Shown piece by piece: positions 51,387 through 59,865 of a stretch of 64,000 nt of DNA. Under the pieces are notes generated by a model. The model did not search any database. It saw nothing but the letters and a program-made list of their open reading frames with translations, and was not told the origin of the DNA. Position 1 is the stretch's first letter; each line of letters starts with the position of its first letter. The stretch is from Desulfosudis oleivorans (GTDB lineage: Bacteria; Desulfobacterota; Desulfobacteria; Desulfobacterales; SURF-7), in the NCBI GenBank assembly GCA_020723325.1, contig DYJD01000005.1, positions 167,653 through 231,652 of the forward strand, in the 5' to 3' direction. The translations under genes and the position numbers were made by a program.

Positions 51387-53765
51387 TCATTCCACCAAAC
51401 GTGCTTGCAACTGATAATCCAGCAGGGAAGATACGGCCGGGCATCCGTTCAGGCCTTCGAGATAAGGGTTGGGAGAATAATTGACGGTCAAAATATTGCC
51501 CGGGCTGTGCAGACCGACGATTCTGGCGCCGGGGGCATCTCCACAGGTGCCTGCCGAGTTGTCGTAGGGCAATTCCCGGATGGTGATGTTCCAAAAGGTG
51601 TTGTATTGGGCTGCGGTGGGCAGATTCACGGAGGACCCGCCGTGTTCAAACAGGTTCGGCGAATAGCCAACAATGATATTGTCGAACAAGTTTTGATGGT
51701 TCAGGCCCATGTGCTGGTCAAATGCGCCCACGTCGATGTATCCGGCGGTGAATACGGACAGGGTGCCGGCGCTGTTGAAGCTTGGGGTATGGATGGCCCT
51801 GGCGTGGAAGTCAAAACTTCGTACCAGAACTCCATAGGAGCGGCCGATGGAAACATCGTAGTGGGCATCCCGGAAGTTCCGGCAACTGGTTTGAATATTT
51901 TCCAGGGTGATATTCTTCCCATAATCGATGAGCACAGCGGAGTCGGCGTTTTGAACACTCACATTCCGGACCCAGGAATGCTGTAGATCCGTCAAATACA
52001 GTGCGTTATATCCAGCCTCCAGATGGTGGCCGGCATAGACAGCCTGGGCAGGAAAAACCACCCGGAAGTTTTCGAAGCCGACTTGCTTAAGGAAATGGCT
52101 GGTGCGGATGCGAGCGGTCCAGGTCTGACCGCTCAGGCCCACGTCATGTAAGAGGGGCTCTCGAATATGGATGGTGGAGCCATTGACGGCCGTCACGGTG
52201 ACATTCTGGATTACAAGATGGGCATCGGGGCCGGACACGCCGGAACCGATGGTCACCGGTTCGTTGCCCACAAGATAATGCAGGAACGCATCATCCGGCG
52301 GATTGGACCATTCAATGCTGATTACTTCCAATGGCATTATCGGCCGTTCCGGATTGGCAATGGTAAAGGACTTTGCCCCTCTGACACCCTCTGCCACATC
52401 CGCGATCCGCTCTTTGGCAAACCGGTCGCCATTGTAGCGTGTGTAAAAGAAACCACCCATCCAGGAGTACAAGGAATACAGCGCGCCGTTTTCTTCCCTG
52501 GGCCAGCCGCCGGCATTGTATTCCGACTCCAGGCCCTGGATGTCCGGTGATTTGGTTACGTTCGGGTTGGATAAGGGAATGTCGACCTGAAACACGGTGC
52601 CGTTGGCACCGCTCCCTTCACCCTGTAAAACGAATCCGCTTCTGGTGATGGTGATCACATCGGAAAGGATAAAGCGGCCAGCCGGAAAATCAAGGAGCAC
52701 GGTTCCCGGTGTAGCGGCATAGGCGTCCACAGCGGCCAGGACGGCCTGGGTGTCATCGCTTTCATCATCGGCCGTGGCCCCGAAGGAGCAGACATCCACA
52801 TAGGTAACGTCTGCATCAGCGGAAGTCAAATGCGGGATTTCTCCTTCTCCCCATTGGTAGCCCGCATAGGAATAATCCGGCAGGAAAACACCGTTCCCGG
52901 GATTCAGGACCACCGGACTGAAATTGCAGGGCGGCTCGGGCATTGCATATTCTATGAGCAAGCGCGCATATCTTTTGCGGTCAGGATGACTGAGATAGTA
53001 GTCATATGAATAGGAATTGCGCATGTTCGTGCCGGTACCCTCGATAAACAGACTGATGGCGTTGCCGGGCGTGAATCCCGGCCTGGAAAGGATTTCATGA
53101 ATCACATTGCGAAGGTTGGAACTTTTTTGCAGATCTTTGCTCACCCAAGGTTCGCTCCAATTTGGCGGAGACCAGGCCACCTTGTTCTTGGTTTTGGACC
53201 GGCTGGAAATATTGTTGTTGACGGCCGCGAAGGTGTCGGAATGATCGCCGGCCTGCCCGGAAATCATCAGATTCACCGAACCACTGGAATTATCATTGTT
53301 AGTGAAAAACCGCAGATAAGCCGATTTGATATGCGCCCCTTTGGGGATGTCGATATTGGCATAGCGCAGCCCGACAACCTGGTCCCTTGCAAGTCCTTGG
53401 TCATAAGCGAGTTCCAGGTCGGGGCTGGTGACATCGACCCTGCCCGAAGCCTTGTTTTCTTCCGCGTCATCTGTATGGCTCGAGATCCAGAAGGTTTTTA
53501 CTGCATAAAATCCTTGGCCTGCTTGACTGCCGCCGAAATCGGCGGCGAATCCAGCCAAGTCTGTATACGCTGAAAAATACCCCTTCTTGAACAGGAACAG
53601 ATCCAGGCCGTCCACGTCTTGATCCGGCTGGATGTCAAATGTGAGCGCGGCCTGGGCTGCATAGGCCCACAATATCATCAAAGCAGGGATGAATATAAGG
53701 AGCAGTTTCCCCAGACAGAACCTCGCGCGCTCCTCCAGGGGGAATGGAAACACCGGCCTTGTCAT
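51387..53765 (-). CDS. Exported right-handed beta-helix protein (pectate-lyase-like)
   Basis: 792 residues from ATG 53765, preceded by GAGG; a longer start at 53822 has no ribosome-binding site. A signal region ends near YAAQAA. Residues about 60-290 hold a beta-sandwich-like domain (KASGRVDVTSPDLEL, WSPPNWSEPW), then a beta-helix begins (FGATADDESDDTQAVLAAVDAYAATPGTVLLDFPAGRF), the start motif of pectate_lyase_3 proteins, with ladder repeats to the end. Such proteins cleave or bind polysaccharide. Catalytic residues were not assigned. It stands alone. Confidence 0.82.
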   Translation of the reverse strand: MTRPVFPFPLEERARFCLGKLLLIFIPALMILWAYAAQAALTFDIQPDQDVDGLDLFLFKKGYFSAYTDLAGFAADFGGSQAGQGFYAVKTFWISSHTDDAEENKASGRVDVTSPDLELAYDQGLARDQVVGLRYANIDIPKGAHIKSAYLRFFTNNDNSSGSVNLMISGQAGDHSDTFAAVNNNISSRSKTKNKVAWSPPNWSEPWVSKDLQKSSNLRNVIHEILSRPGFTPGNAISLFIEGTGTNMRNSYSYDYYLSHPDRKRYARLLIEYAMPEPPCNFSPVVLNPGNGVFLPDYSYAGYQWGEGEIPHLTSADADVTYVDVCSFGATADDESDDTQAVLAAVDAYAATPGTVLLDFPAGRFILSDVITITRSGFVLQGEGSGANGTVFQVDIPLSNPNVTKSPDIQGLESEYNAGGWPREENGALYSLYSWMGGFFYTRYNGDRFAKERIADVAEGVRGAKSFTIANPERPIMPLEVISIEWSNPPDDAFLHYLVGNEPVTIGSGVSGPDAHLVIQNVTVTAVNGSTIHIREPLLHDVGLSGQTWTARIRTSHFLKQVGFENFRVVFPAQAVYAGHHLEAGYNALYLTDLQHSWVRNVSVQNADSAVLIDYGKNITLENIQTSCRNFRDAHYDVSIGRSYGVLVRSFDFHARAIHTPSFNSAGTLSVFTAGYIDVGAFDQHMGLNHQNLFDNIIVGYSPNLFEHGGSSVNLPTAAQYNTFWNITIRELPYDNSAGTCGDAPGARIVGLHSPGNILTVNYSPNPYLEGLNGCPAVSSLLDYQLQARLVE

Positions 53766-54070
53766 ACTGCCTCGCAATTTTCGGATAAATGAGTGGAATG
53801 GAAGTCCATGAACCCATACCATGAAATTTTTGTTTTTGCATCAACAGATCCGCCTAAAAATAATATCTTGATTAAAATGCGCAACCTGTTGATTAACAAG
53901 CGGATATGCCTGCTATGATTTTCCGGAGCATATTCTCTCCGGCAGATGATCAACCTGGATATTTTTGGGAATGAGGAACCCTTTGTGGGATTTGTTTCAG
54001 AGGATGAGCCGATTTTCCAATAGCGGAAAAGGACATGCAAACTACCCAGGCAACAAGGCAGGAGGTTTAG

Positions 54071-54154
54071 CTGATAGCTGGAATTGTTCGCAAGGCATTT
54101 CGGGAAGTGGCCGATCGGTTCAATCTGACGGCGGACTCCACATTTCATATTTAA
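54071..54154 (+). pseudogene. Remnant of a GNAT-type acetyltransferase N-terminus
   Basis: AGGAGG at 54059-54064 is followed by an open stretch reading IAGIVRKAFREVADRFNLTADSTFH and a TAA. The pattern (F..VA..F.LT) is like the start of a GNAT-related family. No ATG is in place and only 27 codons remain. It shows a lost gene with its ribosome-binding site still present. Confidence 0.3.
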
Positions 54155-54190
54155 ATTATCATCACCAAAGACTTCTAGCCTTTCATAATC

Positions 54191-54619
54191 CTATTCGCCA
54201 TTCTTTTTGAACCAGCCCGCCAATTTCTGCGACAGCATGATGTCGCCGGTGATTTTTAATTTTCCGGTGGTAAAGGCATTCATCCCGTCGAGTTGCCCCA
54301 CGATCATCCGCAGGAAATCGAGAAAATCAATGGAAAGGGTTAGATGGGGGTTGTTGGAGGTGTCTTTTAGAAGCTCACATGTATCATTGGCCACATGCAG
54401 TTGGTAATACTTCAACCCAGAGCCGGGAGTCGCAATATTGTACTGAATTACCGCATTCTGTCCTTCCTCTTTGGCAGGATCAAACGCATCTTTCATCCCC
54501 TTGAAGATGCCGTCCAGCCATATCTCTTCGCTGCCTTTGGTGATATTCAGAATTTCTTGATCGGAACTGTCTTTAATCAATTTGCGAAACACCGCCGAGC
54601 TTATTAGCTGACTACTCAT
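54191..54619 (-). CDS. SCP2 sterol-carrier-domain protein
   Basis: 142 residues with a single SCP2 domain: NAVIQYNIATPGSGLKYYQLHV, a central acidic strand, and the typical end FTTGKLKITGDIMLSQKLAGWF. SCP2 proteins bind fatty acyl-CoAs or other lipids in a hydrophobic tunnel; in anaerobes they often accompany beta-oxidation. GGGGAGG precedes the ATG. It is transcribed alone, divergent from the acetyltransferase gene. Confidence 0.88.
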   Translation of the reverse strand: MSSQLISSAVFRKLIKDSSDQEILNITKGSEEIWLDGIFKGMKDAFDPAKEEGQNAVIQYNIATPGSGLKYYQLHVANDTCELLKDTSNNPHLTLSIDFLDFLRMIVGQLDGMNAFTTGKLKITGDIMLSQKLAGWFKKNGE

Positions 54620-54994
54620 GGTTTCCTCCCCAATAATACATCGGTTGATTTTGAAAACTGCTTTTCATGGCAAAACATATGTTATGTAACAACTGTTTTT
54701 TAACAAATGTAGTTTTATCTGTCAAATTGTTTTTCGATTTGTCATCAAGTTTGACCCAATGTCTCCTTGGCTTCCATGCCTGCGGATTGGTTGTCTGTAA
54801 TCATTATTTCTGATGAACTGCTTGCAATAATGCCATCTTTCTTAATAACAGGCCCCCACCAGGCCCGGACGATTCAATCCGCTCATCAAGATTTTCCGCT
54901 TGACTCGTACGGGAATCGTATTATCCTTGAAGTGGAATTGGTAGACACGGCCCGCATTCAGGGCCGGATTTTAACGCAAACAAGGAAAGGTCGT
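54620..54994. other. Spacer with a tRNA-Leu-like 5' fragment
   Basis: A 375-bp AT-rich spacer. At 54929-54967, GAAGTGGAATTGGTAGACACG followed by CATTCAGGGCC resembles the D-arm and anticodon-loop region of a bacterial tRNA-Leu(CAG), but the anticodon stem does not pair and no T-arm or acceptor end follows. This is either a decayed tRNA, perhaps left by element integration, or chance. Confidence 0.3.
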
Positions 54995-55594
54995 ATGGAT
55001 TCAGAAGAACCGGACAGTTCGAACAAAAAACCCAATATAAAAATCCGGGAAATGGAGATCGACGATATTGCCAAAGTGTTTCACTTGGGAGAACAACTAT
55101 TCAAGGCCGACGAGACCCCGACCATGTACCGGACTTGGGACCCCTTTGAAATCACAACACTTTTCAACAGCGACACGGAATTCTGCCTGGTGGCTGAAGA
55201 TGAAGACGAAATCGTGGGCTTTGCCCTGGGCACCATCATCGTAAAAGATCATTCGGCCTGGAAATACGGCTATCTCATCTGGCTGGGCGTTCTGCCCCAG
55301 TATCACCGCAAGGGCGTTGCGGAAAAATTGTTCAACCGCTACAAGGATCTGATGCTGAAAAACGGCGTGCGCATGCTCATGGTGGACACCCCGGCGGAAA
55401 ACAAACGCGGATTGCGTTTTTTCAACAAAATGGGTTTCGGCCCGCCCAAAAAACATTTTTACCTGACCATGAACCTGGCCGCGGATCAGCAACGCCTAAA
55501 GATGAAAACCAGCGGCAACGGCAATGGAAACGGTCATTCCCGTCATCCGGAAACCATCTCGCCCGTGGAGCTGTTGTTCATGCGCAAGGAATAA
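54995..55594 (+). CDS. GNAT-family N-acetyltransferase
   Basis: 199 residues from ATG 54995 (AAGGAAAGG upstream); a longer frame to 54767 crosses the tRNA-like fragment and is not used. The GNAT core is clear (IREMEIDDIAKVFHLGEQLF, WLGVLPQYHRKGVAEKLFNRY with the acetyl-CoA P-loop, FFNKMGFGPPKKHFYLTMNL). A basic Gly/Asn-rich tail ends the protein. It is 15 bp before an M20 deacylase gene, so the pair may add and remove an acetyl group in one pathway; the substrate is unknown. Confidence 0.85.
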   Translation: MDSEEPDSSNKKPNIKIREMEIDDIAKVFHLGEQLFKADETPTMYRTWDPFEITTLFNSDTEFCLVAEDEDEIVGFALGTIIVKDHSAWKYGYLIWLGVLPQYHRKGVAEKLFNRYKDLMLKNGVRMLMVDTPAENKRGLRFFNKMGFGPPKKHFYLTMNLAADQQRLKMKTSGNGNGNGHSRHPETISPVELLFMRKE

Positions 55595-55609
55595 TCATAG
55601 GGAAGCCCC

Positions 55610-56710
55610 ATGATCGACCCCCTTCGTTTAAAAAAGCTTTTGCAGCGGCTTATCGATATCTACAGCCCTTCCGGCAAGGAAGAGGATATTCTGAGCTATC
55701 TCAAGGGCTATCTGAAACGCCAGGGGCTTGAGGTCCAGGCCCAGCCGGTGGATGAACACCGCTACAATCTCATTGTGGCGCCGGTGGAGACCGACATCCG
55801 TCTGGCCCTCATCGGCCACCTGGATACAGTTACGGCCTATGATCTGGACCACTATATGTTTGTTGAAAAAGGCGATGAAATTTACGGATTGGGCGCAGCA
55901 GATATGAAGGCCGGTTGCGCCGCCATGATCGAGGCTTTTCTCGCTTTGCACGCGGAAGGCGGGCCGCCCCAGCCCGCGGCCCTCTGCCTGGTGGTGGGCG
56001 AGGAGGAGACCGGTGACGGCGCCGCCGAACTCATGAAGGAATATCGCTTTCCCTGGGCCGTCATCGGCGAACCCACTGACCTGATACCCTGTTTTCAAAG
56101 CTACGGCTATCTGGAAAGCCAGATCAACACCGTGGGCAAACGGCAGCACGCCTCCCTGGCCGGCCGCAAACAAAACGCCGTGGAAACCCTCTTGGCCGGC
56201 CTGATCCGCTTCACCAGCCATTTGGAACAAAAACATCCGGAGCTGATTTACAACATCCGGGATCTCTTCACCCCGCCGGCCGGCTTTGCCGTGCCCGAAT
56301 ATTGCGAAGCCTGGATCGACATCCATCTGCCGCCGGAAACCCCCATGGGCGAAATCATCACCGAAATTGAAGAGGTAGTCTCCACCCGGGAGAACGAAAC
56401 CGCCGACATCAGCGTTCAATTTCGCACGGAAACCATTGACGCCGGCTATGCCCTGCCGGAAAAGGGCCGCATGTGGGATCGGCTCAAAAATATTTACAAG
56501 CAAAAGCGCCTGCCCTGGAAAACCCAAGCCTTCCGCAGCCATTCCGACGCCAACCAGATTTTCGCCTCCGGCGCCAAGCCCATCCTGCTGGGACCGGGCC
56601 AACTGGAAAAAGCCCATGCCCAGGACGAGGCCATCGCCTTTTCACAAGTGGTACAGGCCGCGGAAATTTATTTGGACTTGATGAGAGTGGTTTCGGCAAC
56701 AGACAAATAA
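55610..56710 (+). CDS. M20-family metallo-deacylase/peptidase (ArgE/DapE-like)
   Basis: 366 residues. Metal-site motifs: LIGHLDTV (first His and Asp), GLGAADMKAGCAAMI (bridging Asp), VVGEEETGDGAAEL (catalytic Glu pair), GEPTDL, and a late His (GQLEKAHAQDE). This is the pattern of acetylornithine deacetylase, succinyl-diaminopimelate desuccinylase and LysK. The genetic partner is a GNAT acetyltransferase, so N-acetyl-amino-acid deacylation is more likely than peptide cleavage; this is inference. Confidence 0.88.
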   Translation: MIDPLRLKKLLQRLIDIYSPSGKEEDILSYLKGYLKRQGLEVQAQPVDEHRYNLIVAPVETDIRLALIGHLDTVTAYDLDHYMFVEKGDEIYGLGAADMKAGCAAMIEAFLALHAEGGPPQPAALCLVVGEEETGDGAAELMKEYRFPWAVIGEPTDLIPCFQSYGYLESQINTVGKRQHASLAGRKQNAVETLLAGLIRFTSHLEQKHPELIYNIRDLFTPPAGFAVPEYCEAWIDIHLPPETPMGEIITEIEEVVSTRENETADISVQFRTETIDAGYALPEKGRMWDRLKNIYKQKRLPWKTQAFRSHSDANQIFASGAKPILLGPGQLEKAHAQDEAIAFSQVVQAAEIYLDLMRVVSATDK

Positions 56711-56828
56711 TGACCTCATGAAATTATTTTAAATAAGCTTTGCAGATGGGATGATCTTTTTTGTTGCTGGAACCATATATTGGTCTGTATAATGGTGCAA
56801 AATTCTAATAGGAGGACCGCAAAACAAT

Positions 56829-58412
56829 TTGAAACACATTAAAGAGTATTTTGGGAAAATCTTCCAACGCTTTTTCCGATCAAAATCCAAACCACCTGTT
56901 CTCGATGATATTATTCAATTAAAACCGGAAATCGATTGCCGCGCAACAGTTGTTTCCATTCCGGAAGATCCGAACAAACCAAGGGCTCCCAAGGAAGAGC
57001 GGCTTCATGAGGGCAAGGCCGATCCGAAACCGTGGCAGCCGGCCGATTTTCAAGTGTCCGTGGAGGCAGGCAAGACCCGTTTCCATGAATTGGTACTTCC
57101 GAACGAGGTCATGCACGGCATTGCCGATCTGGGATTTCAATATTGCACACCCATTCAGGCCGAGATGTTGCCGGCAACCCTGACAGGCAGCGATGCCTTT
57201 GGCCGGGCCCAGACCGGAACCGGTAAGACCGCCGCTTTTTTAATCACCATTCTGACCCGGCTCCTGGCCGATTCAGCCGGTAAAATTTCAAAACCAGGGA
57301 CGCCCCGGGCCTTGATCCTGGCCCCCACGCGCGAACTGGTGATCCAGATCATGACCGAAGCCGAGGCCTTGGCGCGCCACTGCCCCTTTCGCATTGTCGC
57401 CGTTTTCGGCGGTATGGATTATGAAAAACAGAGACGGCTGTTGACCGAGGCGGCCGTGGACATGGTCATTGCCACACCCGGCCGCCTGCTGGATTTCCTG
57501 CGCAAAAGACAAATCCGCCTCAGCCGGGTTGAATTTCTGGTTATCGATGAAGCGGACCGCATGCTGGATATGGGTTTTATCCCCGACGTGAGTCGTATTA
57601 TCGCCGGCACCCCTCCAAAAGCCACGCGCCAGACCATGTTGTTCAGCGCCACCCTCACCCCTGAAGTCAGGAAAATGGCGGCGCAATGGACCCATGCCGC
57701 TGTTTCGGTGGAGATCGAGCCGGATCAAGTGGCTGCGGACACAGTGGAGCAGATCGTGTTTATCACCACGGTTGACGATAAATTCAATTTGTTGCTGAAT
57801 TACATTAACAAAAACGATTTACAGCGTGTCATCGTGTTCTGCAACCGTAAGGATGAAACCAGGCTCCTGGCCCAAAAATTCATCCAATACGAGATGAACT
57901 GCGCCGTACTTTCCGGCGATATCCCCCAGCGGCAGCGAATACGGACCCTGGAGGATTTCAAAGAAGGCAAGATCCGGCTGCTGGTGGCCACGGATGTGGC
58001 CGGCCGGGGCATCCATATCGACGGAATGGACCATGTGATCAATTACACCCTGCCCCATGATCCGGAAGATTACGTGCATCGCATCGGCCGCACCGGCAGG
58101 GCCGGCGCCTCCGGCACATCCGTCAGTTTCGCCTGCGAGGAAGATTCTTTCTATATTCCGGCCATTGAGGAATACATGGGGCGGGCCATGGTCTGCGCCC
58201 GGCCCCCGGAAGAGCTGCTGGCCCCCATCGCTCCGCCGGCCCGCAAAAAAAGAACCCGGCCCAACCGTCCCCGGCCTGGATTGAACCAGGCCGCAAGTGA
58301 ATCCGCCGGACCGGAATCCAAGCCGCGCCATCATCACCGTCGCCGCCGCAGCCGCAACGGTTTTTCCGGGGCCGTCAAGGTCAAAGGCCCGGCAGAGGCG
58401 GCGCGACCTTAG
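56829..58412 (+). CDS. DEAD-box RNA helicase (RhlB/RhlE-like)
   Basis: 527 residues from a TTG start; GGAGGA lies 12 bp upstream, a long spacing. The helicase core starts near 100: Q-motif (YCTPIQAEMLP), AQTGTGKT, PTRELV, VIDEADRMLDMGF, FSATL, and HRIGRTGRAG. The N-terminal 95 residues are charged, and the C-terminal 70 are rich in Arg/Pro/His (KKRTRPNRPRPG, HHHRRRRSR), a typical RNA-binding tail. Likely role in mRNA decay or ribosome assembly, often cold-induced. Confidence 0.92.
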   Translation: MKHIKEYFGKIFQRFFRSKSKPPVLDDIIQLKPEIDCRATVVSIPEDPNKPRAPKEERLHEGKADPKPWQPADFQVSVEAGKTRFHELVLPNEVMHGIADLGFQYCTPIQAEMLPATLTGSDAFGRAQTGTGKTAAFLITILTRLLADSAGKISKPGTPRALILAPTRELVIQIMTEAEALARHCPFRIVAVFGGMDYEKQRRLLTEAAVDMVIATPGRLLDFLRKRQIRLSRVEFLVIDEADRMLDMGFIPDVSRIIAGTPPKATRQTMLFSATLTPEVRKMAAQWTHAAVSVEIEPDQVAADTVEQIVFITTVDDKFNLLLNYINKNDLQRVIVFCNRKDETRLLAQKFIQYEMNCAVLSGDIPQRQRIRTLEDFKEGKIRLLVATDVAGRGIHIDGMDHVINYTLPHDPEDYVHRIGRTGRAGASGTSVSFACEEDSFYIPAIEEYMGRAMVCARPPEELLAPIAPPARKKRTRPNRPRPGLNQAASESAGPESKPRHHHRRRRSRNGFSGAVKVKGPAEAARP

Positions 58413-58447
58413 CACGGTTGCCGGCCTTTCAGAAGCGTTGAGGCAGG

Positions 58448-58525
58448 CAGCCTTGATCATCGTTTCGGCCGCAGCGCGACTGGAAGCCGCGCCCACATGA
58501 AGAACAGCCGAAACGATGCATCGTG
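58448..58525 (-). repeat. Hairpin element with REP-like core, copy D
   Basis: Left arm CAGCCTTGATCATCGTTTCGG (58448-58468) and right arm CCGAAACGATGCATCG (58508-58523) enclose the reversed core 58473-58496. It fills the space between the helicase gene and the convergent cupin gene. Confidence 0.6.
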
Positions 58526-58548
58526 TTAGCTGATTCCGCCGGTTCCCC

Positions 58549-58899
58549 CTATAATTCCGGAGCCTGAGCAGGAATAACACAGATAAACATCAGCGGTACA
58601 TCGCCGGTATTCTTGAATTGGTGTTCTTCACCGGGGGGTACATAAACCGTGTCGCCGGTTTCAATGGCCGTCCAGCGGCCGTTCAGGAATACCGCTCCGT
58701 GACCGGCATGGATGAAAACCTCATGCTCCCAGGCATGTTGATGCCGGGGCGTGAAGCCGTTCTCAGCCACTTGAAACAGACGCATACAGAAATTGGCAGC
58801 GCCATCGGCCTTGCCGATCAAAACACGGCCCTCAACCCCTTTGACAGTGTCACTGTCAAAGGCAGTGGGCAGGATTTGTTTGGAAGCCATGATCTTCAT
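58549..58899 (-). CDS. Small cupin-domain protein
   Basis: 116 residues from ATG 58899, which has AGGAGGAA upstream; the frame extends to 59151 only through the hexamer repeat. A single cupin_2 barrel with motif 1 (RHQHAWEHEVFIHAGHG, metal-binding His/His/Glu) and motif 2 (GDTVYVPPGEEHQFKNTG). Function may be metal-dependent isomerase or dioxygenase, or small-ligand binding; cannot be narrowed. Convergent with the helicase gene. Confidence 0.88.
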   Translation of the reverse strand: MKIMASKQILPTAFDSDTVKGVEGRVLIGKADGAANFCMRLFQVAENGFTPRHQHAWEHEVFIHAGHGAVFLNGRWTAIETGDTVYVPPGEEHQFKNTGDVPLMFICVIPAQAPEL

Positions 58900-58990
58900 T
58901 TGTAAATTCCTCCTGAAATGAATGTTCACAAACCTTATCCGGCCTTTGGGGGGCGTGTCAATATTTCCGGCAGGGCAATCGCGTTTGGTT

Positions 58991-59026
58991 TTCGGGGTCG
59001 GGGTCGCTATCGGTATCGCCGTCGAA
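58991..59026 (+). repeat. CGGNNT hexamer array (locus 4, unpaired)
   Basis: TTCGGGGTCGGGGTCGCTAT continues CGGTATCGCCGTCGAA. The first 29 bases match locus 3 (9700-9733). It is in the divergent spacer between the cupin and cNMP-binding genes. Confidence 0.6.
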
Positions 59027-59192
59027 TCAATATATTTCAATGACCTATCCTGTGGAAAAAAGCTGGCAAACCAAGGGGGATGACGATATAATAAATTTTT
59101 AAATTCCATATTGCTCATGTGAAAGATACCGGATGACGAATGCGTGATCACGGTAGTAACCGGCCCTGACGGCGCTTATGAGGATGAAAGCG

Positions 59193-59834
59193 ATGCCGAA
59201 GATAATCAAATCCAATCTGATCCGCGAGGATACCATTGATTTGCTGCACAAATTCCAAATTTTGAAGGCCCTGAGCCAGGAAGAAATTAAAACCTTGCTA
59301 GGCAAGGAAGGCAACCAATATCATCAGCGTATTGCCAAGCTGGTGCAATATGTGGAGAAAGAAGTCGTCGTAAATGAGGGCGAATTTGACAGTTGGGTAT
59401 TCTGGGTGGTCAAGGGAGAATTCGCCGTCATCAAAAAGGAAGTCACCATAGCCGTGTTCAGTCAGCCTGGGGAAGTTTTCGGCGAGATGAGCATACTGGC
59501 CGGGGACTCCCGTTCCGCCTCGGTGGTCGCCATGGGTGCGGGGGTGTGCCTATGTATCGATATGTCGGTGCTCTACACCATAGAAGACCAGACTATCAAG
59601 CGGAAAATAGAAGAAGGCATCCAGCGGTTGAAATCCGAACGATTGAACCTGACCACTGAAAAACTGGCATCTGAAAAGCGTTGGATCGCATCCCAATTGA
59701 TGGACATCAATGCTGAAAAAGAGCGGTTGGCCGAGAAAGAAAAAATCCTGCACTCAAAAGAACTGGAACTTCGCGCCATGGAAGCAAAGCTGGCGGCCTT
59801 GGAAAAGCGGCTGGCTGAAAAAGAGATCAAATAA
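59193..59834 (+). CDS. Cyclic-nucleotide-binding-domain protein with C-terminal coiled coil
   Basis: 213 residues from ATG 59193 (AGGA eight bases upstream; ATG 59178 lacks one). A CRP-type beta-roll (about 45-140) carries the phosphate-cassette-like FGEMSILAGDSRSASV. In place of a DNA-binding helix-turn-helix, the C-terminal 75 residues are a charged coiled coil (LASEKRWIASQLMDINAEKERLAEKEKIL...). So it is probably not a transcription factor but an oligomeric sensor or scaffold binding cAMP, c-di-GMP or similar. Confidence 0.8.
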   Translation: MPKIIKSNLIREDTIDLLHKFQILKALSQEEIKTLLGKEGNQYHQRIAKLVQYVEKEVVVNEGEFDSWVFWVVKGEFAVIKKEVTIAVFSQPGEVFGEMSILAGDSRSASVVAMGAGVCLCIDMSVLYTIEDQTIKRKIEEGIQRLKSERLNLTTEKLASEKRWIASQLMDINAEKERLAEKEKILHSKELELRAMEAKLAALEKRLAEKEIK

Positions 59835-59865
59835 GAACCGGCTGAAATTGCTTACGGCCGCATTA

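Noticed and set aside
54767..54994. N-terminal extension of the GNAT gene
   Set aside because: Not GNAT-like, crosses a tRNA-like fragment; the ATG at 54995 has a ribosome-binding site.
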